From positions 1-64,000 of the forward strand of contig SSNU01000095.1 of the NCBI GenBank assembly GCA_012064415.1: 64,000 nucleotides of DNA. The letters are read 5' to 3'. The stretch is from Gyrodactylus bullatarudis. Taxonomy: Eukaryota > Platyhelminthes > Monogenea > Gyrodactylidea > Gyrodactylidae. Both the position numbers and the translations under genes were made by a program. The notes below the pieces were generated by a model, which worked only from the letters and a program-made list of their open reading frames with translations, made no database searches and was not told the origin of the DNA. The number at the start of each line of letters is the position of its first letter. The first letter of the stretch is position 1. Positions 42,301 through 48,300 of the stretch are shown in pieces.

Positions 42301-45300
42301 AATAAAATTTGTTTAAGGCAGAATATTAGGTTTCCTATTGAATTGGTGGTAAACATGATATTTCCTGAATAATAATAAAAAGTTGATAAAATGTTATGTG
42401 ATAGATATAACCCAAGGATTAAACTCGTTAAAGTGAAAACTTGACAAGATCCATGGAACATGTCTTGAATGATAATTTTGTTGTTATTCTGTCAGAGTAA
42501 ATATTTATTTTTGCTTTTTTTCTCAATTCTCTTCATGTTGTTTATAATGATAGCGTGAGATTTAGTTTTATTTCATGATAGTAAACTCTGAATTAAGACC
42601 AGTATTTAATATTCTGTTTACATTTCGAAAATTAGTTTATTTTGAAAATTCATTCTTTTCAGAGTATTCCTGAAGATAAGGAGAGCAGTGATACGATTTC
42701 TTTAACAAGAGAACAGCCGAATCAAGTTATAGAAACAAAGCCGGATTCTTCTTGCAGTCAACTTGGCAATAGTGACTCAGTCAATAAGTCCATCAGCCAG
42801 GTCTGTTGTGAGTTAAAATTGTCATAAACATGCTCCGGTAAAACAGGCTCTATGTAATTGATTTTAGGGTCATCCTTGACAAATGCAATCCGAATAAAAC
42901 GATCTAGTGTATTCTCGTGTCCAGATCAAGATAGAAATTTTAGTTCCAAGACAGCATCTAATCAAACTTTGTCAACAAACAGCCTATGCCCAAGTATCGG
43001 ACAAGCCCCAACAGAATATTTAGCCTCGCCAATTCTAGCACGTGCTGGTGGAGTTGTAACATCATCCAGAAGAAGCAAACGAAGATCAAGTAACTCTTTA
43101 GCCTACAGAGCATTTGCAGCTGCAACCGCGGCCAGTGAGAATATTCAAGCTAGTGGAATTCGTCCGGGCATTCGAACTAGACGTCATTTTAGTAATGTCA
43201 GTGCAATCGCAGTATCATTCCCTCGGAAGGCTAGTGAAGAATTTGCTCTGAGTTCATCGAAAAACTTGAGGCACTCAACAACAGCCGCGTCCCCTGGTCC
43301 AATAACATCCCCTTGTAATATGGGAAATAAGGCAAATGCTTTAATTACTGCCAGTTGTATGAGGATTTTGGATATTGCAAGGCATTGGCTGACTAAATTC
43401 CCTTTTGTAAGCTATAGTAGAGATTTTCTCAGAACTCTTAAACAAGTACTTTATTTCTGATGTTGACTCGTGAGTAGAGAAAGCAAAATTTTTCAACTTT
43501 TCCCAGCTTTAATCCTCAAAGTCCCAGAGAATTTTTTACAGTTGTTTTAGTGCTATGATTTTTGGTTCAAAAGTTATCGATCAAAAAATGAGTAATAGTA
43601 TGACGAATGCTAGAGACAAGATCTTTGCGTATTCCAGGAGATTAATAAATTTTCTATCGAAGTATTTTCTGAGGCTTAAATAAATAATAATGAGTTGCTA
43701 AAATGACATGTGATAGAAATATCACTGTGGGACTTTAAGGGTTAATCTCATTTTTCAAGATAATCGAGAACTTAGCATTTTTAAAAACCATGTGCATAGT
43801 ATAAAAATTCTCGATCGAAAAAATACCAATATTTGAATCTTCGCCAAATTTTTTTCAATGAATTTTACTACGAGAGATGACAAAAAATTAAGATTTTTAC
43901 TAAAACCAATAAAAATTGGATTTTTTTCCCCCATTTTTAGTGAAATTTCTGGCAAATTAGGAGAATTTTAATGATTTAGGGATTTTTGTTTTTCTGAATG
44001 CATGAAAATTTTATATTCTGATTTTCAAAAATGTGTTTTTCTTGGCTGAAACATCAATACAGATTGATTTGGGCATGGAAAATAAAGTTTCGTAATCTAC
44101 TCATAAGTCATGTTGAATAATAGAAAATAATAGAGATCCATTTAGAAATTAGAAGTTATATACATCTTGATCTTGTTTTTGGTTTGCTTTTTCAAATTTA
44201 TATACTCACTGCTACCTGGGGAATTGCATGAACAAAAATAGATCATTAAACTCTCACTAATCATTAATCAAGCGTGACTATCAAACATTAGAACATTCAA
44301 TGAGATCTTTTATACAAATTTCCCCTCCTATGAAATTGAAAGCTCTAGCTGTGGCGTAAAGAATAACTCATTTACTCGTTAACGTATCAAAGTGAATGAT
44401 TCCTTATGATTTAACAAAGAAATTTCATGTATCTACTAACAAGTAATTTCGACAATATTTATTTAAATCATTATTTTTTCAAGGATTTTCATGAAGATAA
44501 GAAACTCCATAACTTGATGCGAATCCTTCTAGAGGAATTGATTTGCTGTCCTTGTTTAATGATGAATGAACAACGCAATGCAAGCCATCTACTTGTTCAA
44601 ATGCTCAATGGTGAACTCATTGAGGAACATGAGGATATTGAAAAGTTGCTAACATGCCAGATTCAAATGCAACCAGAGACTTTTGATTCAATCTCTGCCC
44701 TGGATATTGCTGAACAAATGACCTATTTAGATTATGAGATATTCAGGTCGATAAGAAGCGAGTAAGTAAGGTATATTACTCAAATCATTTTGGGGTCTAT
44801 AAAAAGAGATTTGGTTACTAAGAAAAAACAATGAAGAGGTCATCACTTGAAGTAAGCTGATCAAAATTTGATTTTAATGATCATAATTTAACGTCTAAAA
44901 TGATTTAAGGAATTTTTTGATCAAAGAAGTATAAAATGATGAAGATGGGATTTCTTGTAGAATTTAAGAAATTCCAAATTCTTATCGACCAACTCTTTGA
45001 TATTTGATCGTGCAGTCCAGTGAGAACGAATGTTCAATCTGTGACATTTGAGACATATTCGCAGTCATATTTCAGATCAAGAATAGGAGATCTCTATTTT
45101 AATCTTATAAGCTCTTCAGGGAGCCGTTTGAAATATTCATTCTCTTATATTATCCAAAATTTTCTTTCAGAGAGTTACTAGATCAAAATTGGATGAAACC
45201 AGATAAACAACACAAAGCCAAGAATGTCCTCTTTGTCTGTCAACGGTTCAATGAGGTAGCTTGAATATCTTCTATAAATTTAACGTGAAATCAATGTCTA

Positions 45301-48300
45301 CAAAAGGGCTGATTACCAGATTGTTTTGACTTTTTATAAAAAACCTTATAAATTTATATTAATTAGTAGTAGAGTTGATTTATAAAAAGTTCTTAGCTGA
45401 CTACATAAATAATGAACCCTGTTAATAGAATCATTTATTATCTAAGGATTCTACGCCGAGTAAATATGAAGATGGGAATTTATGATTTTTACAAAAATGA
45501 TTATTCTGAAATTTGGTAATTTTTAAAAATTTTGAACTGAAAGTGGGAGAATGGCCAAAGGAAGTTTTTCACAATCAGAAATTAGACAGGAAAGCTGAAT
45601 ATCGCCTTTAATTTTTTGACAGATCCACCATTTTCAAAGAATTATGAGTTATTGAAATTTCATCGATTTTCAAACAATGAAAATAATCAAGAAATCGAAA
45701 TTCAGCTCCCAAACGATAACAAGGTGAAGCATTAGATCAGATTTAGCATGATTGTATTTCCTGTCTAATCTTGATCACCCTTCCACTTTCAAATCATTGA
45801 AATTTTTCAGTTCCAAGTTTGAAAAACTGGAATTTTGGCGCCAAATCGAAATTTGAAATGTGACCATAATTTTCTTTGAAAATAAACTTTTTCAGTATTC
45901 TTTTCCTTCTAATGGGTAAGGAGCTTAAATCTTCATTGAAGATTTGTCAATATATGCGAATTCATAATGAAAATATTGAGTGTTTTGTAAAAATCATAGA
46001 TTCCCAACTTCATACAATCAATGGGTTTTATGTCTAAAAAAATGTACAGGGCTACCTCGATTCAATAATGTTTGAGTCTCTTGCTTCTTTTGAGCGAAAA
46101 TTAAGCACTCTACTTCTATGTAGGGTGTAAATTTTCTTCGAGAATCCATGATATTTTCAATTTATTCAGGAGATTATTTGATCTAGGATCCTACAGAATT
46201 CTTATTTTCAGAATTTTTCTCCTTAAAAATTAAAATGATTTTTTGACTTAATTTCAGTAAACCAACTGCATTCAATAAGTATTATAATCAAAGTAGTATC
46301 TTGTATTTCTACAGAACAAGCCTTAGCTCAACGAATAGTTTTGTTGATTTATCATATTAAATCTTAATGACTTCAAATTATTTTCGAAACAAGATTTTCT
46401 TTCAATTAAGCTAATAGTAAATTTTGAGTTTTTGAAATTTTCAACCACGTCTTTTATAGATGAGTCGTTTGGTTGTATCAGAAATCATATCCCGTGATGA
46501 TGTTGCTGAGCGTGCTCTTTGTATTGAGAAATGGGCTGCTGTCGCTGATATATGCCGATGCATGCAGAATTATAATGGAATTCTCCAAATTTGTGCTGCA
46601 TTAGTTAACAGTAGTGCCTATAGGCTAAAGAATACCTGGAAGAGGGTCTCACGGCAAACAAAACAGTGCATTGAACGACTTAAACAGTTGGTCTCTTCAG
46701 ATGGACGCTTCAAACAGATGAGAGACGCTCTCAGAAGGTTTGTATTTTATCTAAGTTTATCCTGATTAGATCAACAAACTTCAAAATATACAGTTACAGT
46801 TGTACCTCTATAAAAAATGTAACAAACCTATCCCTCTCGTCGCTGCCCCTTTTAAGTTGAATAAAATAATGTATAGCCACTATAAAGTAGGTTTATAAGT
46901 GTCAAACTTTCCAAAAAATAAAATTCATTCAAGCTTAAATCATTCGATAGAGAATTATCTGCTGATTCTCTCTATCTAATAAAAATACCAGATTCGTTCA
47001 TTTCTTGTCTCTTCACTCTCAAACATTGGAGCAGTTTTGATTTTGGATTAAAAAATGATTTGTCTCTTTTTCGTCTTTTCACACTTTTGATCGATACCTC
47101 CTCCCCTTATTTACACCCACAATTGGGGTACACTGTAATAGAATCTAAACACCTGAAAAAATTGTTTTTATCTTTAATTTCATATATATATATATGTTAC
47201 GACCAATGTAGAAACTTTAATCAGTGTATACACTGTTCATCTCAATGGTCAATGTAGAAACTGAGTAACAAATAAGAAAATATTTATTTCAAAATTTTAC
47301 AAATATAGTACAAAAATTGATTAGTAACACAAAAATTTTGAATCTATTTGTTTTTACAACTCAAACTTTTGTGGCATCGTGAATTGCATAGAATATTTCT
47401 CTTCAAACAGGAACATCTGTTATTCACGCAGCCTGAAGTACAATCACATCTCAGCATGCCCTGTCCGTCAGACCGAGAATTGAGTTTTGAAGCTGATCGA
47501 ACTGATAATTTTGAGTCTGGAACATCTTCTAAGCTTAAAAATTCGTTCTTCAAAATATCAAATTGTCCTCTGCTAAATAAACCTTCAAAAGTTCCCGATG
47601 TGCACCCTATTTCGTAGAGACCTCTTTCATCTTGACTCTTGACGATCCCAATAATATTGCTGGCATCAATCTGACTTTTGTCGACGTCTGGTATTTTGAT
47701 ACTGACGTTCGTGCCAATATTCACATTCCCAGATGTCTTTTGTACCATCTTTTCAATCAAGCAGAAAAATATTCATGTAATATTTACATTGTACTATATC
47801 TTGGGATATTTTCATCAAGAGTTATCACAAGAATAATTTTACAATTTTTTGATAAAGATGGAATGATTAGATATGTATTTTTCGATTGAGTAAAATTTTA
47901 CAATTCTGAAATGAACATATAAATAAGCATTGCAATATTTATTCCTTATTTAGTCATAAGGGGGAAATAAATAAAATTGAAAAAATGGTCAATGAGATGA
48001 ACTGATCGGTCAGTGTATACACTGATTAAAGTTTCTACATTGGTCGTAACATATATGTTGCAATCAATTTATAGAACTCGATAGATAATCTTCGGTGATT
48101 ATGTATAATAATCAAGCCTCTGCTCATTATATATAATTCTTATCTTGAATGAAGAGAAACTCTGACGATTATATATAACTCTCGTCTGATAGTAACAAAC
48201 ATGCCTATCATACACAGAGTCATAAAAAATTCAAAATTAAGGTAAATGGGAGAGATAAATTGATTTTTTATGCTAATTCCGAATCTGCTTACAGATCTGA

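Noticed and set aside
47348..47889. Plus-strand ORFs over the Ginger-type element
   Set aside because: Antisense shadows of the Cys-rich C-terminal ORF.
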